Source: Ditylenchus dipsaci
Taxonomy: Eukaryota; Nematoda; Chromadorea; Rhabditida; Anguinidae
Length of the DNA stretch: 64,000 bases
Direction: 5' to 3'
Assembly (NCBI GenBank): GCA_004194705.1
Contig: SADC01000141.1
Location: 1-64,000, forward strand
Of this stretch, positions 12,401 to 24,111 are shown one piece after another. The number at the start of each line of letters is the position of its first letter. The first letter of the stretch is position 1. A program made the translations under genes and the position numbers. The notes below the pieces were generated by a model that was not told the DNA's origin, ran no database searches, and saw only the letters and a program-made list of their open reading frames with translations.

Positions 12401-15400
12401 AACGTTCGAAAAAAAAATTGACGAACTTGTTACGGATGATTGATTGAGTTTTTAGGCAAACAGGTTTTCAGGTAAAATTTAGCGATTCTAATATTGATGC
12501 CCATAATCTAATTTTTCATTGTTCACAAGTTTTGTTTACATCGTGCAACAGCTTATCAAGATCAATTAGTTCATCGCATAATTCATCGATATGAATTTCT
12601 GAAATTTTCAAGGGGCGCTCATCTATTCTCATTCAAGTATTTATGTTCAGCAATATAACGCTAACCTTAAGAAGCTCTTGCATTTCCACCGTAGAACTGA
12701 CAGTGTTGGCCACTTTGCTTGGCAAATATGAGAAAACCACGTCCTCCACACTTATCGTCACAAACTCAAACTCCTGCAAATCACACATTTTTTTACAACC
12801 AAACAATAAAGCTAGGACAAAAGACAGTACCTGAGCCAGCTCTTGAGTCAAAATCCCTTTTAGACTTCCCGGACCACCTGCAAAATTATTCATTTTCATT
12901 ACTTTTAAAAATTTTCTGCTCATTTTTTGTATTCCATGAAAGTTTTATTGATTTGTTTGAAAAATATGAAAAAATTATGGACAGAGATTAGTTAAAGGAG
13001 GGTAACATTTTGTGGTTCCCCAATGGTTCGAATCACTCTACAAACATACATATTTTTTTGTTACTGTCTTATTGTTTTTTATTGTTTTTCATTTTCTATT
13101 AATACTCTTTTTGAATTCTCATTTCTTAGTTTTGGAAAAGAGAAATCAGTAGCCCAATGAATCAACAAAACAAGAAAATTACGTATAACTCACGCTTACT
13201 GCTAGTAGAAGATTCGTAATTATAAAAGTTATTGCAGCGTTGCTTAAAATTAAAAATTGATCGTAAAGAGTTTCCGGCATTGGTGTTGAATTTCACACTT
13301 CCGCCTCAGTGAAATTAATTAGGCAAAAGATCAGAACTAGAAGACCAAATAAACAACACACATAGGTGGGAGCACTGCTCAAAAATATTTGACTAAATAT
13401 CTATAAATAGTAAAAGTTGCTCAGTGAATGCAAAGAACAGCTTTTAAAAATCATTTAAAAAATTGCATCAGAAATTAGAGCACATCTCCTGTCTATGCTC
13501 CCATCTGGAAAATCCATTTTTTGGGATAAAATTGAATCCCTGGAGTAAATTAGTGAAATAAACCAATGAATTTTTAGACCATACCCTCCCCCAACAATTT
13601 TTCCTTTTTAAACTTAAAGAGAGGGTACATCTCTTTTCCGTATCTGGTCCCGCATGGAAATCGTTTTAATGCAAATTCAAACAGATTTGAAGGTTGCTGG
13701 TTGTTGTAACGTAAAAAGTGGGAAGCTAACCCACTGCGCTACACGTGTAGATCTTGTAGACGTAGTCGTAATTTGACCTATATGTAATACAGGTTCAAAT
13801 CCCTCTGGTCGCACACTTTTTATTTTTTTAAAGATTTTTTTCCGAGCTTGGTATCAAAATTATCTTCAAGCTCTTAGGAGTACAACAAAGACTACTTGAG
13901 CTAAGTTAGAGGCCCTTCCCCCACCCTTCCTTTTGGTAAAAAGTACCCAAATATTACTCCCGGACCCCAGAAAAAGTGCTTAAGACATTTATTAGTCACA
14001 ACTTCATACGCTGCCACCCCTGAGTCTAAATTGAGTCTGATTAAATTTAAATGAGTTATTGTTCTAAAGGGTAGTTACAGCGATTTTGAAAAAGGTCAGA
14101 TTCTTGGGAAGGGGGGTTATTCGCTAGTAGTGCCAATTTTTATTTTGACGCGTTTTTTTATCTTTGTTGTACTTTTTTATATTCTGTGAACTAGCATGTG
14201 GCCCTGGACCTTGGCTTTATAACGAGCTATCAGACTCTGCTTAATGACTTGAAAGGGGCATGCCCGTCGCCGATGGGAATATTTTTACAGGCGGTTACCA
14301 GGTCAATTCAAAAAGAATTATTTTTAAATAAAACTTTTGGTACTTCTTCAGTCCCCCCATACTCGGATTTTTTGAAAAGTGACCCAAAATCATCCCCCGA
14401 ACTCATTTTTTTGCACAACAAGATACGAGATGCATTTCTTAATACTTTCTGAATAAAAAATGAAACTTTATTAATTTTTTTGTCACCCACTCCCAGGGGA
14501 AAGATGGTCTTTTAGGGTATTTTTGACCAAATTTTAACCTTTTTAAGCAAAATCTAGGTGAAAATGCTGTATTTGGAACAGGTTTTTACTTTCTGGGCCT
14601 ACCGCACAAAGAAAGTCTGGTATGCATATGTTTTCATGCATTCAGAGTCGTTCTCGGGTGATTTGTGTCTCAGGTATGTGTGTTTGCGCATCTCTAACCA
14701 ACCAAGCCCCCATATGCCACCGAGGTGGCGCATGGGCTTACCTTAGACACAATCTTGAGCAAAACACTTGATCGAAAATGCATTCAGATAGTATTCTTGC
14801 CCAGCGCGAAAAATATGATAAATCACCGAAAACTCACCCTAAAATACTCGAAAAAGAGCATCTGCCCCGAGAGGCGGGTGGCAAATGATTTTGACAAAAT
14901 TTTATTTTTTTTATTCAGAAAGTGTTTAGAAATGCTTTTTTGTGCAGAAAAAATGAGTTTGGGGTGATTTTGGGTCACTTTTCAAAAAATCCGAGTAATG
15001 GGGGAACTAAAGAAGTACCAAAATTTGTTGAGTACTCTCTCGGTTTTAAAGTGGCATACCTTTTTTCGCAGCTGATTTTTTCTTTTGCAGCTGGTTAACT
15101 TGTTTTGAAGCTGATTTCCTTCTTTTGGAGATGATTTATTTCTTTCTTAAATCAACTAAAAAAACCGAAAACCCAATCAGCTGCAAAAAGAAGTAAATCA
15201 GCTGCAAAAAAAGTTACGCCCGTTTTAAAGGGGATGCCTGTGCGTTTAAATTGATGTCCACCGAAGTCATTGAACTTCTGTACGGATCATCGCGGGCACC
15301 ATGTCTCTTGAAGTAACATTCAACTTGGTTTTTAACAAAAAAAAGGCCTAGAGTTCAATTTATGATTAGGAAGAAATTTTTAATTGGCGGGCACCATGTC

Positions 15401-17530
15401 TCTTGAAGTAACGAAAACCACTTTAATTGCCCGATAGCATCATCGGTAGCTCAATTGGTGGCTCAATTTTTCGATCTTTTCAAGTTTATTATTATTATTA
15501 TCCCATTCGACGTGAAATCGAAAAGTAGATCTAGGTCAAAAAATGTAAAATTTTTTATTTTTTCCTACAAAAAGTTGAGTACAAGTCAGACGAAAGTTCG
15601 GACTTTGCGTCAAATATTATGCAAACACAAGGAAAATAGTTTTCTCATATAAAAAGTGCGAAAAGTCGTATTTTTTAAGACGCTTTGCATAGGAAACGAA
15701 AGCTAAGAATCTCTTCTTTCATATTAATCAGATCAATTTTCTAAAAGTTAGATTTTGGAAACCTAGAAGCCATTTGAAGTCTGGAACTCCTTTTTCTAGT
15801 CAAATTAGAAGATTTTTTCAGTTTCCCGCAAAATTTATTTGAATTGCGTAGAAGTCACATACTGCCCATTTCTGACTATTTTAAAAGGCAGTCCAAATTG
15901 CGTCAATTTTATGTCTCGTTTGAATGTCACTGGTACTCGCCTTTTAAGATATTTCCATTGGTGACGGGCATGCCCCTTAAAGCAATGTTATATTTCAAGG
16001 ATGATGTTGGATTGATATTGATGTTAGGATTGATGTTTTTATATGTTAGTCGCAAACAGGGTAAGTTACGAAATTAATGAAGAGGAAAATTTCCGGTATA
16101 TTTTGAAGGACCATACTTGTTGATGCAAATGAGAATTTGACAAATTCAAATGCGCGCGGGACAATTCTCTTTCGTCTCTCACTGTACTCTTTTGAGTCGC
16201 TCGGAATAACTCCAAAGAGTACAGTGCGCGACGAAAGAGATTTGTCCCGCACGCATTTGAATTTGCCAAATTTTCATTGAATCAGCAAGTATGGACCTTA
16301 AGTTTAATATAAATGTGGTCTCTAGATATCAATATTTTTGGTTAATCTGATATTTATGATATCTAAAATTAAAAAGTAGAATTGGCTCTTGACGGAAATC
16401 CTACAATGTCCACTAAATTTTACTGTACTGCTGCTATGTTTGCCTCATCCAATCAATCTATATAAAAGTCTTTTTCTCAGCTTATCCCTTGTATAAATTA
16501 GCTTTCTAATCCCTAACAGATTAAACGAATGATGATGACGTTAATCGCACGACTTCTCAAGCTATATACCACCACAACCAAGAAAAGAATAAAAAATCCA
16601 AAGGATAGCTACGTCAATATGTAGCAGTAGCAGGAAATGTTGTGAAAAAAACTAAACTTTTGCATATAATGCTGATATTTTTTAGAAAATAGCTACAAAC
16701 AATATTACCAAAAATGAAGATGACGGTTTGGTGCTGGTCGTCCTGAGGTGCTCTAACTCCACTGCCTATGTCTATTTGGACAGGAGGGTGGACTTTGAGC
16801 AGGTGCCGCAGGGTGGCATTGAATTCACCAGAGTCGCTGCAAAATAATCAAGGGTTAACAACAGGCAAGTGTTTTTCTATCTCAAATCGAAATGGTATAT
16901 TGTGTTGGTTGGTGAAAAAGGCCGTTTCTACAAATTTTTAAAGTGATTTTAAAACTGCGGTTTCAAAACTGTTTTGAAACCAACTTTTGGAATCAATGTT
17001 ATCATTGTCTAAATGTGATAAAACTTACCGAATAAAGTGTCCAAGCACCTTCCAGAAATAACAAAAAGTCGATTTTTATCCAAATTTTTTTCGGAAGTTG
17101 CTTTCCCAATCGTTTTTTCCTTTCTATATGTACAAGTGGTCAAATCAGACAAAAGTGCGTTTAAACCGGTTTTCGCGCCAGAGTGAATTCTGCACTTAGG
17201 TCAAAACTTAAAAACAGCCACACAGAAAATGCGCTATCCCAGTGTTTTTTTATCTTCAGTAATTCGACACACCATAAAAAATAACAAAAAATGATTATTT
17301 TCAAATGAGATCTCCAAGTTTTTGTATAAATTTCTGTCTAATTCGATCAATTGACAATTTTACACCTTGAAATCGGTCAGAAGTGTCCTTATATTAACAA
17401 GACGAAAGAGAATAGAGAGTTGCAGAAAACCTAGCTTTAAAAAGTACCTAGAATCTTTGTGAGCAGTTTTTTTGGTGTTTCGCCCCAATTTGATGCTGTT
17501 GCCACCTGCATTACTAGGAGCGCAACCCAT
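6244..17530 (-). CDS. Adenylate-kinase-like protein, N-myristoylation signal, probably inactive
   Basis: Twelve exons join with matching phases and no frame errors (377 aa): 17530-17448, 16836-16709, 12877-12831, 12773-12666, 11502-11426, 11375-11318, 11261-11220, 10430-10292, 10243-10197, 10125-9943, 8651-8590, 6403-6244. It begins MGCAPSNAGG, a glycine-2 myristoylation plus cysteine-3 palmitoylation signal, implying membrane attachment. The P-loop at residues 71-78 is GGPGSLKG: the lysine is kept but GKG is LKG. The NMP-binding region reads FVTISVEDVV without the usual arginine, and the DG-PR motif is FIIDIVPE. A C-terminal RRLESFHSASESFLDYF matches the last helices of adenylate kinases. 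A 73-residue tail follows and is not recognised. Inference: a pseudo-kinase or a nucleotide sensor at membranes. The junction 9943 to 8651 (acceptor CTTGAG) is the weakest. Confidence 0.85.
7330..7500. repeat. GCAGCTAAAAGA / GTATCTAAAA word array (AK-like intron)
   Basis: GCAGCTAA, GTACCTAAAATA, GCAGCTAAAAGAC, GCATCTAAAAGA and GTATCTAAAATA recur about every 20 bases, with an inverted copy (TTAGATACAAATAAA) at the right. A similar GCAGCTGATTT array is at 15060-15220. The rest of the intron 8589-6404 has no supported gene. Confidence 0.55.
13720..13820. other. tRNA-like halves in opposite orientation
   Basis: On the minus strand, GTAGCGCAGTGGGTTAGC (near 13727-13745) looks like a tRNA D-arm with A box. 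On the plus strand, CAGGTTCAAATCCCTCTGG (near 13790-13810) looks like a T-arm with B box. The two halves face each other, so this is not a functional tRNA. It is probably a rearranged tRNA-derived SINE. Confidence 0.4.
14252..15980. mobile_element. 1.7-kb inverted-repeat element, GGGCATGCCCGTCGCC ends
   Basis: The left end AAAGGGGCATGCCCGTCGCC is followed by GATGGGAATATTTTT. The right end is the inverse (ATATTTCCATTGGTGACGGGCATGCCCC). It contains a nested palindrome (about 14330-15010) whose centre holds TGTGTCTCAGGTATGTG and GCGCATCTCTAACC, shared with 40.95-41.17 kb, then a GCAGCTGATTT word array (15060-15220), a damaged GGGCATGCCC MITE (about 15225-15430) and a tRNA-headed element (15436-15895). 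It is a stack of insertions in one intron. Confidence 0.65.
15436..15895 (+). mobile_element. tRNA-headed repeat, copy 1 (SINE-like)
   Basis: It starts with a D-arm-like GGTAGCTCAATTGGT, then a body beginning CGACGTGAAATCGAAAAGTAGA, and ends TACTGCCCATTTCTGAC. The body aligns along its whole length with 49620-49985, so both are copies of one family. No coding potential is seen. Confidence 0.65.
16107..16299. repeat. Short palindrome
   Basis: GGACCATACTTGTTGATGC pairs with GCAAGTATGGACC. Inside, AAATGCGCGCGGGACAA and CGAAAGAGA pair with their inverses around a loop near 16195-16210. It is a small non-coding foldback. Confidence 0.75.
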
Positions 17531-18116
17531 ACTCAATTACAACACATCTGAACAACTACATTTAGTTATTATAAGGTAAGACACAAAATGCACAAAAAAT
17601 TTAAAAGAAAATTCGGAGCTAGTGTGCTTTAAGGTGGTCAAAAATTTAAAACCCAAATTTAGAAACTGACGCAAATGCGGCACATTTAATCACATGTTAA
17701 TGAAGAACGCTTAAAAACTTTGAAGCCGAAAAATCTTGACATCTTTTTTGATATTGGTTGATATTTTCCAACATGCTTGATAATTTAAAAGTTTCAAAGA
17801 TCCTTAATAATTGTTTCATTTGATTAAAAGCATTCTGGTCCTATGAGACAGATCACGACATACATTTATTAGGTTCTTGGTTCACCTACACTGACTATAG
17901 CAAAAATCACACTGTAAGAGCATCCTACTATAAAGATACTCTGAAGCGAGTCAAAAGAAGTGTCGTTATAGTGATTTGGTTGTGTATTGAATGAAACCTT
18001 GACTTATTGAAAAATGACTATAATATTTATGAGAAAACTTGATTTAACGAGAATCGACTTGATTTTGACGGGATTTTTTCAAAGGGGGAGGATGAAAACT
18101 GTTACCCCCTTCCCTT

Positions 18117-19065
18117 TGAAGGGCATGCCCACGATAATAAGAGATAATGCCCGGAAATCAAAATTTTTCCTAATCATTGAGCTTTTGTACGGTTTTTTCA
18201 ACTCGGTTTCTAACAAAACTATACCTAAATCAAATTCTAGGCCTTGTTTTGTTAGAAACCAATTTGAAAAATCCGTACAGAAGTTCAATGATTAGGAAAT
18301 TTTTTTGGTATGGCGAAATCTGCGGATAAACTTTTGCGGATACCACTTTTGCGGAGTGATTTTTTCGGGTACAACTTCTGCGGACCTACATTTGCGGCAG
18401 GAATTTTAGGAACGACATTCGCAGACCTACATGTGCGGAGCGACTTAAGCGAAGGGATATTAGCGGAATAACTTTTGCGCCGCAACATTTGCGGATGCCA
18501 CATTTGCGGAAATAACATCTGCGGAACTACATTAGCGGCAGGACATTTGCGGAAAAATTTTTGCGGAGCGACATTTGCGGAATCACATAAAAAACGAATA
18601 CTCTATAGAAAGTCTTTAAAAAATACCATTTTCAATAGTGCTTTTCAAGTATAACAGTGAAAGACAATAAATTAATTTAGTGAACAATAAGTAACTCGAT
18701 AATATTTTTGGTCTTATGTCGTTTCCGCAAACGTCTTTCCGCAAATTTCTTTCCGCAAATGTCCTGCCACAAATGTCGGTCTGTAAATATCCTTCCTCTG
18801 ACGTCGCTCCTCTAATGTCGTTCCACATAAGTCGTTCTGCAAATGTCCTGCCGCTAATGACGGTCTGCAATAGTCATCTCTGCAAATGTTATGTCCGAAA
18901 ATATCCTTCTGCAAATGTGCGTACGCAAATATAGGTCCGCAAAAGTCTTTATGCAATTGTTACGTCCGCAAATAACCTGCCGCAAATGTTTATCCGCAGA
19001 TCTCGCCATGCCAAAATTTTTGATTCCCGGCACCACCTCTTATTAGCGTGGGCATGCCCTTTTAA
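18117..19065. mobile_element. GGGCATGCCC MITE, copy 1, split by an insertion
   Basis: The ends are TTGAAGGGCATGCCCACG and GCGTGGGCATGCCCTTTTAA. The interior GTTTCTAACAAAAC ... GTTTTGTTAGAAACC hairpin is typical of this window-wide family of about 235 bp. The right arm is interrupted at 18307-19012 by a foldback element. Confidence 0.85.
18307..19012. mobile_element. Foldback element with inverted TTTGCGGA arrays
   Basis: The ends are GGTATGGCGAAATCTGCGGA and the inverse TCTCGCCATGCC. Next to each end is an array of about 20 degenerate units of roughly 13-15 bp built on ACATTTGCGGA (left) and TCCGCAAATGT (right), in opposite orientation. A core of about 130 bp (18590-18720) is unrelated. It sits inside the MITE 18117-19065, between the T-rich flanks AAATTTTTTT and AAAATTTTT, a possible imperfect target duplication. 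This is the structure of a Foldback-type element: no protein, and ends of variable repeat number. Confidence 0.85.
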
Positions 19066-19326
19066 CGACCCTACTTTTAACGACACTTTTGTGTCGTTAA
19101 AGCGAGGTATGACTGTACATAAAAAATTGTTTCAAAGAGATTCGACTCTATTTTGTTTGACATTTTGTCTTCGGACACCAAGCAACCAAGGTATTTGAGG
19201 TATTTTTGAAAATTGCTTTTTCTCGATATTTCAACAAGGAAAACGTACTTAAACAAATTTAAAATCCTGTTTGTGGTCAAATTTAGCTCTTAGAAGAGAC
19301 CAAAAAGAAAAATAAAAGTATCGCCA

Positions 19327-19375
19327 CTAGGTGGGTTTGAACCTGAGACCCCAAGAACAGCGAAACCTTAAAAAA
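19327..19375 (-). other. tRNA-like fragment
   Basis: On the minus strand GGGGTCTCAGGTTCAAACCC looks like an anticodon-to-T-arm region with a B box (GGTTCAAACCC). A T-rich run follows. It is probably a SINE remnant. Confidence 0.4.
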
Positions 19376-19447
19376 ATTGATGCAGAGTTCCTATTGTTTG
19401 TTTTGCAACGCCGTGTCAAAGATATCAACCAGGGCTACCTTAACACG

Positions 19448-20042
19448 GGAAAGTCGGATCGTAACTTTTGTTTATTCTGGTGCAGTTTTTCACGCTGATC
19501 ATTTTTGTGTAAGGTAGTATGGGTGTTTGCTAGTCATGAAGTGACCTTATAACCTGTTTTTAGTTCTTGACCATTTCAGGCAAGGTGAAGAATCTTCCGA
19601 GAGGCAGAAATCACTTGTATTCAAACTACATTTTGGACTGCAATAGTTCAAAAGGACCGCCAGGATCTGCTCTTTCAAATGAGCGTATGTGATTCCGTCT
19701 AAAAAAACGAAATTTCGAAGTGACTTTTGCTCAATTTTCGTGCAGATTGGATGCTGGTCGTCCGAGTTTTTGTTGACATATGGAAGCTCACATACGCTCA
19801 TTTGAAAGAGCCGATCCTGGCGGTCCTTTTGAACTATTGCAGTCCAAAATGCAGTTTGAATACAAGTGATTTCTGCCCCTCGGATGATTCTTCACCTTGC
19901 CTGAAATGGTCGAGAACTGAAAACAGGTTATAAGGTCACTTCATGACTAGCAAACACCCATACTACCTTACACAAAAATGATCAGCGTGAAAAACTGCAC
20001 CAGAATAAACCAAAGTTGCGATCCGACTTTCCCGTGTTAAAA
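19448..20042. mobile_element. Palindromic element
   Basis: The left arm starts TTAACACGGGAAAGTCGGATC and the right arm ends GATCCGACTTTCCCGTGTTAA. The arms, nearly 300 bp each, pair almost completely. The two mirrored short frames reading LKEQILAVLLNYCSPKC and LKEPILAVLLNYCSPKC arise from the two arms and are not evidence of a gene. Confidence 0.85.
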
Positions 20043-20050
20043 GAGGGTTG

Positions 20051-20500
20051 AAAGCTGTTAAGGAGACAGTCTCGACACGAAAGGATTAAGCCTAGGTTTT
20101 TTTCTTTTAAAATGTGAGTTTTGAGTCATATTTTGTCGACAACTCGGCGTTGCAATCTCAGACAAACTTGTGCGGAATTGAAAACTAAATTAGCATCATC
20201 AATATTAGAATTTTAAAATTCCTTCAAAAAATGTATTGAAAACCGAAATAATAAAGGAAAAACCCATCGAAAAAGGGTTGATTAGTCCTCTATTGCATTT
20301 CGATTTTCAGGACATTTTTTGAAGGAATTCAGAAATTATGATATTGCTAATGCAACTTTTTATTCTGCACAAGTTTGTCTGAGATTGCAACACTGAGTTT
20401 TCGACAAAATATGGCTCTTAAACCACATCTAAAACACAGAAAAACTAGGATTAATCTTTTCGTGTCGAGACAATCTCCTTAACAGCTTTCACCCTCCCTT
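20051..20500. mobile_element. Palindromic element next to the previous one
   Basis: AAAGCTGTTAAGGAGACAGT ... CGACACGAAAGGATTAA at left is inverted at 20450-20500. It abuts the preceding palindrome. It is non-coding. Confidence 0.8.
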
Positions 20501-20509
20501 TAAGACTCT

Positions 20510-20660
20510 GGGTCATAAATAACCCCCCTCCCCCAAAAAAGGGTCATAAATAACCCCCCTTAGTACGACCTAACGGGCGCTGGCCGACCGAAGCCTGAAA
20601 GATAGCCCATAAATAAACCCCCAAAAAGGGTGTTATTTAAGGGGTTATCTATGGGATTGT
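20510..20660. repeat. GGGTCATAAATAACCCCCC word array
   Basis: Two direct copies of GGGTCATAAATAACCCCCC are followed by inverted forms (GGGTGTTATTTAAGGGG, TAGCCCATAAATAAACCCCC). I see nothing supportable in 20660-21840. Confidence 0.6.
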
Positions 20661-21841
20661 ACGTACCTTAGCATACCAAGACAAAAGCCTACTTTTTAAC
20701 GAAAAATATCAAAACAGCTAAAAATGCTACACAAAATGTTTTTTTTTCGGGAAAACCAGGGTAGAAACTAAAAAGTACACAGGCACCACTTAAGTTTAGT
20801 TTCTTTGAGGAAAAAAGCAACAAAATTGGTTTTCTATCAAATTCATTTCTTAAACATGCTAAACCTCTTAATACTTTTTACGTCACGATCCCAAAAAACA
20901 CCAGTAAGTTAAACTCAAAGTGGGACTTAAGCTCAGTCTACATAATGCACTACATCATTTGTACATTTAGCTCAGCAATTAACAAAAAAATATGTCAAGT
21001 CAAAAATAGAAGTACAAATTAATTTTTTACTACACTGGTGCAACAATAAGAAGAGTAAAAAAGTAAAAAATAATGAAAACACTAGATAAAACTGCTGAAC
21101 AAACCAAATAATAGATAATCCACTACTAGTGGCAACAAAACAAGGGAGGGGATTGCGTAGACACTAATATTGCTGGAAAGTCAAAACACTGCGCAACTAT
21201 AAATAGACAGAGGAATCTTTAGTGCCAAATATGGCAAAAAGAAGAAGTCCTTTGCGGTCGTCGTCGTCCTAGATATGGGTAGGCTTAACATACTGCCCCT
21301 CCTCGTCCTCTTATGCTTTCTCATCAATTAATTAAACTGGAAGGGCAGGAGCAGGAAGTATTAATACTACTACTCCAGCTACTAGTCCTACAATAATCTC
21401 ACAAGTGACGAAACATGGCACATCTCACAAATATTAAAATTTTGTGGCTAAATTGCAAGTACCGTATTTTCTTTGAAGGACCATTGCCGTCTACGGCAGT
21501 CTTAAACATACAAATCCGTCTAACACGTACAAATTTTAGTTTCTTTAGCATAATTTTGGTGTCCCCGTGGATTAAATGGAGACTTTTGACGATCTTCGAA
21601 TGATCTTTGTCTTCTTCTTTTGCTTTTGATTGGCAATTTTTGCAAGCTTATTAGGAATTCTAACATATTGTGTTCCTTTAAGGGAAGGAAATTAATGGCA
21701 AGGCGTAATTCCGCGGCGGATGATTACGGAGAATTTTCATTTTTGAACTCCCTGCTAGGCATAACCAAGTCCTAACATCAATACTCCGTGAATCTAATGT
21801 TAGGACATCTTCCGAACATTCGTGTTAAGCATACGGTCGAA

Positions 21842-22105
21842 TCTTGAAAGTAATTGAGCAGTAAGTTTGAATTTTATGAAAGCTTAATATGCAAACTGAC
21901 TACAGTCAAATCTACTCTTACCGTATCTGCTCTAATTAAAAGCCCCTCGCTAATTATCCACCACCCCCCAAGGGAAGGGGTGGTTGAAAATTATACGCCA
22001 TGGCTTCTGATTAGAGCGGAAACGGTATATACAGATCCGACTGTAGTCAGTTTGCATATTAAGCTTTCATAAAATTCGAACTTACTGCTCAATTACTTTC
22101 AAGAC
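21842..22105. mobile_element. Palindromic element
   Basis: CTTGAAAGTAATTGAGCAGT is inverted as ACTGCTCAATTACTTTCAAG. Inside, a TACCGTATCTGCTCTAATTA end pairs with CTGATTAGAGCGGAAACGGTA, so a TACCGTATTT-type MITE is nested in it. Nothing recognisable lies in 22105-23117. Confidence 0.75.
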
Positions 22106-23117
22106 AAAAAACATTTAAAAATTAGAATTTCAAAATTGTCAGTGAGTTTTTTTATTACCATTTTTGTATGTAAATTAACCTTTCGGGATGCGACTTCATC
22201 TTCGAATGGTTTCAGCTTAGCAGTGACGTTAAAAATGAAAATTTTGCGGAATAATTCTCCGCGAAATTGTCTCCCGTGGAATTCCCGCCTTGCCAAATTA
22301 ACAAGAGGTATTTGCATTCTTCTAAAATTCTCAAAAGTATACAATAAATAAGAGTTCAAAATAAACAAATCAAGTCATTTTGGAAATAATTTTTTTTCAA
22401 TTTATTTTAAAAAGTGGTGCACTAGTGTAATCTCTTGATTACTTCAATTTTGAAGTTTATTTTATGTTATTCTAGAATTAAAACAAACTTTTATTAGTGC
22501 ATCCACTTCAAATTCCATTCACTGTAGAACTAGAGAGCAAAAATAATTTATATTTTTGTTTGTCAGCGAAACACAGTGAATGACTTTTTCGACTAGAATT
22601 CTCAGTAAACTTATCGAAACACTGCAAACTATGCAGGTGAATATTACTTTATTTATCTGAGCATGGTTTAGATTGATCCTGGACTACTCAATAATAAAAA
22701 TTACCCGATTATTGAGCTTTTACTGTATTTATGCATAAAAATCTAATTATAAGTCCAAAATAATAATGTATTTATTACTTTTTTGTGTGTTTGGCAGCTT
22801 TTGATATAATATTTGTGTGTTTCGCAGCTGAGTCTCGTGTTTAAAAAATAGTGCCGTAAAATAAAAGATGACCTAAAACCGGAAATAAAGCTTAAATTCA
22901 ATCAGTGATGCAAATTTACAAACTTCGTTCAATATTTTTTAAAATTATTGTCATGGTCTGAAATTTCATCCCTAGTTGTCAAAAAGTAATAAGAGGTCAT
23001 CCATGCTATTAATCGCCAGAATAGTTAGGAAATTTTCGCCACTAGTAACGCCAGTAGAACGCGCGGGCATGTCCATTTAAAATTGAACAAAACAAATAAA
23101 AAACGGATTTTAAACTA

Positions 23118-23290
23118 TACAGTCAAGCCTCGATATAAGGAACCTCTGGGAACCAACAAAATGTTCGTTATACCAAGGGTTTCGTAATATTGAGGGTATA
23201 CTGTAAGTCATTTTCCTTAATCGCTAGCCAAATAGGCATCAAAAAAGGTTCGTTGTATCGAGGGTTTCGTTATATCGAGGTTTGACTGTA
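23118..23290. mobile_element. TACAGTC-family MITE
   Basis: TACAGTCAAGCCTCGATATA ... TATCGAGGTTTGACTGTA, bounded by TA dinucleotides as in Tc1/mariner/pogo insertions. No transposase. Confidence 0.75.
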
Positions 23291-23305
23291 TAACATTTTC
23301 GACAC

Positions 23306-23781
23306 TATAGTCGCCGCTCGATATAGCATCCCCCAAGAAGTTAGTTCCCACCTAGGCTCCGACACTTTTTGACCTAATTTTAAATTTTTTTTCGAAACTG
23401 ATTTGTCGGTCTTGTCGGAAATATCGCAAGGATCCCGATTTTGCCGGTCGTTTCTTAAAAACACAATAATTTTGTCATTAAGACCCGCAACGCAATACAG
23501 TATTGAATATAGCATCGCCTCGATATAGACGCTCGATATAGCATCGCCTTAAATACCAAAAAGGTGATGCTATAATTGAATCTTCATATTAGGGTCATTT
23601 TTAATCGAGTGTTGCGGGTCTAAATGGCAAAATAATTGTATTTTTTAAGGAACAACCGACAAAATCGGAATCCCTGTGATATTTCCGACAAGACTGATGA
23701 ATCAGTTTTAGCACAAAATTAAAAAATTAGTAAAAAAGTGGAACGAACTTTTTGGGAATGCTATATCGAGCGGCGACTGTA
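23306..23781. mobile_element. TACAGTC-family MITE, larger copy
   Basis: TATAGTCGCCGCTCGATATA at left is inverted as TATATCGAGCGGCGACTGTA. The inner arms carry the family core (CGACAAAATCGGAATCC and GATATTTCCGACAAGACTG). The word CGATATAGCATCGCC is repeated in tandem at the centre. Confidence 0.8.
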
Positions 23782-24111
23782 CATTGAACCGAAAATTCAA
23801 TAATTTTATTTCACCTCTTATTTTTTTCATGAGGAAATTATTCCTATTTATTGCTGCCGAAATCGCGGTAAAAAAGACCGCCAAATCGGATCGAAACCGA
23901 AATTCTCACTGCAGTCAACCAAACCGAAGAGCGAAATTTAGATTAACCGGACCGAAATCCGAAATTTTTGGTATCTCTTTAAGCAAACCCAATACCGAAA
24001 ACCAACATTTTTTCAATTTTTCGTCTAAAATTTGAAAATGAATCTGCAGATTAAGATACACGTTCTGAGCAAGTTAGTTAAATATCCAGTCAATCTGGAC
24101 ACAATTCAGTG

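Larger units (their letters stand above)
12878..16708. other. Long AK-like intron; content
   Basis: This 3.8-kb intron holds a tRNA-like stretch near 13720-13820, the 14252-15980 inverted-repeat element and a short palindrome (16107-16299). The remainder is AT-rich and I see nothing in it. The smaller introns at 12665-11503 and 9942-8652 also show no feature I can support, apart from CTCGATAAGCCGTC-type remnants near 11560-11640. Confidence 0.6.

Noticed and set aside
16700..16850. Plus-strand open stretch reading EDDGLVLVVLRCS
   Set aside because: The minus strand gives the second exon of the AK-like gene, with both splice sites and exact phase to MGCAPS and to the P-loop exon.
18285..19036. 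Overlapping short frames on both strands
   Set aside because: They are translations of the TTTGCGGA word arrays and have no domain or codon bias.
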